Assembly: GCA_035315885.1 (NCBI GenBank)
Contig: DATFXM010000151.1
Location: 1-21,134 of the forward strand
Origin: DATFXM01 sp035315885
GTDB lineage: Bacteria; Acidobacteriota; Blastocatellia; UBA7656
Direction of reading: 5' to 3'
Length of the DNA stretch: 21,134 nucleotides
Shown: positions 20,615-21,134 of the stretch, in pieces
Numbering within the stretch: position 1 is the first letter of the stretch
Layout: each line of letters begins with the position of its first letter
Program-made: the position numbers and the translations under genes
The notes under the pieces: model-generated
Told to the model about the DNA's origin: nothing
The model's input: only the letters and a program-made list of their open reading frames with translations
Database searches by the model: none

Positions 20615-21134
20615 CAACCCCGAAGGGCTTGCGTCGAGCAGCCCAGGGTTGCCGTCCGCGGTTACCCTGGGAAAATGGAGACAAGATTTCCAACCCCGAA
20701 AGGGTTGCGTCGAGCAGCCCAGGGTTGCCGTCCGCGGCTACCCTGGGAAAATGGAGACAAGATTTCCAACCCTGAAGGGGTTGCGTCGAGCAGCCCAGGG
20801 TTGCCGTCTGGGGCTACCCTGGGAAAATGGAGACAAGATTTCCAACCCTGAAGGGGTTGCGTCGAGCAGCCCAGGGTTGCCGTCCGCGGCTACCCTGGGA
20901 AAATGGAGACAAGATTGATTTCCAACCCTGAAGGGTTGCGTCGAGCAGCCAGGGTTGCCGTCTGGGGTCAAGTTGATCAAATCCGTCCAACCCCGAAGGG
21001 GTTGCGTCGAGCAGCCCAGGGTTGCCGCCTGTGGCTACCCTGGGAAAATGGAGACAAGATTTCCAACCCCGAAGGGGTTGCGTCGAGCAGCCCAGGGTTG
21101 CCGTCTGGGGTCAAGTTGATCAAATCCGTCCAAC
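20615..21134 (+). repeat. Array of seven 65-80-bp double-hairpin repeats plus the start of an eighth
   Basis: Units start at 20615, 20691, 20767, 20843, 20923, 20988, 21064 and 21131. Spacings are 76, 76, 76, 80, 65, 76 and 67 bp. A typical unit has CAACCCC-GAA-GGGGTTG, then CGTCGAGCAG, then CCCAGGGT and ACCCTGGG arms around GCCG-TCCG-CGGC, then a conserved tail AAATGGAGACAAGATTTC. The fifth unit start is delayed by a 4-bp insertion. Units five and seven lack the distal arm and carry TCTGGGGTCAAGTTGATCAA instead. The array runs past the end of the window. Spacer sequence is conserved between units, so it is not a CRISPR. Open frames across it are artefacts. Confidence 0.92.

Noticed and set aside
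20610..20918. Open frame of 102 codons
   Set aside because: It translates the 76-bp repeat array and shows the same residue block over and over.
20615..21134. CRISPR array
   Set aside because: Unit spacing is regular, but the parts between palindromes are conserved from unit to unit, so there are no unique spacers, and no cas gene is present.

Overview
The window looks like a chromosomal segment of an Acidobacteriota genome, most likely from the Blastocatellia side of the phylum. This is an inference from content. A PadR-type regulator sits directly upstream of an 886-residue MacB/FtsX permease with an N-terminal prefix domain, the acidobacterial ADOP arrangement. Intergenic spaces are also crowded with short palindromic and heptanucleotide repeats. 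I see no tRNA, rRNA, CRISPR, transposase or integrase.

Left part (1-6208): two units of a 76-bp double-hairpin repeat, a doubtful small ORF, a type IV pilin-like protein carrying one canonical EF-hand loop (590-1633), and a convergent gene for a secreted TIG-plus-TPR protein (minus strand, 1769-2980). Then come the padR gene, with a near-consensus promoter overlapped by a perfect 9-bp inverted repeat, and the ADOP permease gene.

Middle part (6793-11122): a cupin-like protein, an HprK-like kinase, a PqqD-domain protein that continues into a twin-arginine-like signal and a six-cysteine tail, and a protein with nucleotidyltransferase motifs. The last three are closely spaced on one strand behind a strong-looking promoter at 8120-8148. 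The HprK/PqqD/nucleotidyltransferase trio is known from exopolysaccharide loci, but its job is not established. The PqqD protein looks like a peptide-recognition domain fused to its own secreted Cys-rich peptide, and is the best candidate here for an undescribed system.

Right part (11641-20609): an exopolysaccharide block with an O-antigen ligase/polymerase family protein, a Wzc-like chain-length determinant and tyrosine kinase, an asparagine synthetase-like amidotransferase, a GT4 glycosyltransferase, a small membrane-anchored or exported protein, and a GT-C-type polytopic membrane protein. The last four are nearly contiguous: two 4-bp overlaps (GTGA and ATGA), with one repeat-filled gap between the GT4 gene and the small protein. 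Together they could make, polymerise and export a surface polysaccharide; the middle cassette may modify a secreted peptide or protein that goes with it.

Repeats: seven-nucleotide tandem repeats (GTTCTGA/GTGCTGA and their complements) sit in almost every gap. They are often arranged as inverted pairs and often abut the palindromic repeat. In two places they follow a duplicated leader that supplies GAGGA and an ATG. In the polymerase gene the heptamers are translated (4 units); before the small gene at 18790 there are 3 units and the frame closes on a TGA. One extra unit would fuse that frame to the gene, so a phase-variation-like switch is possible. Arrays of the 76-bp repeat, in opposite orientation, lie at the two ends of the window.
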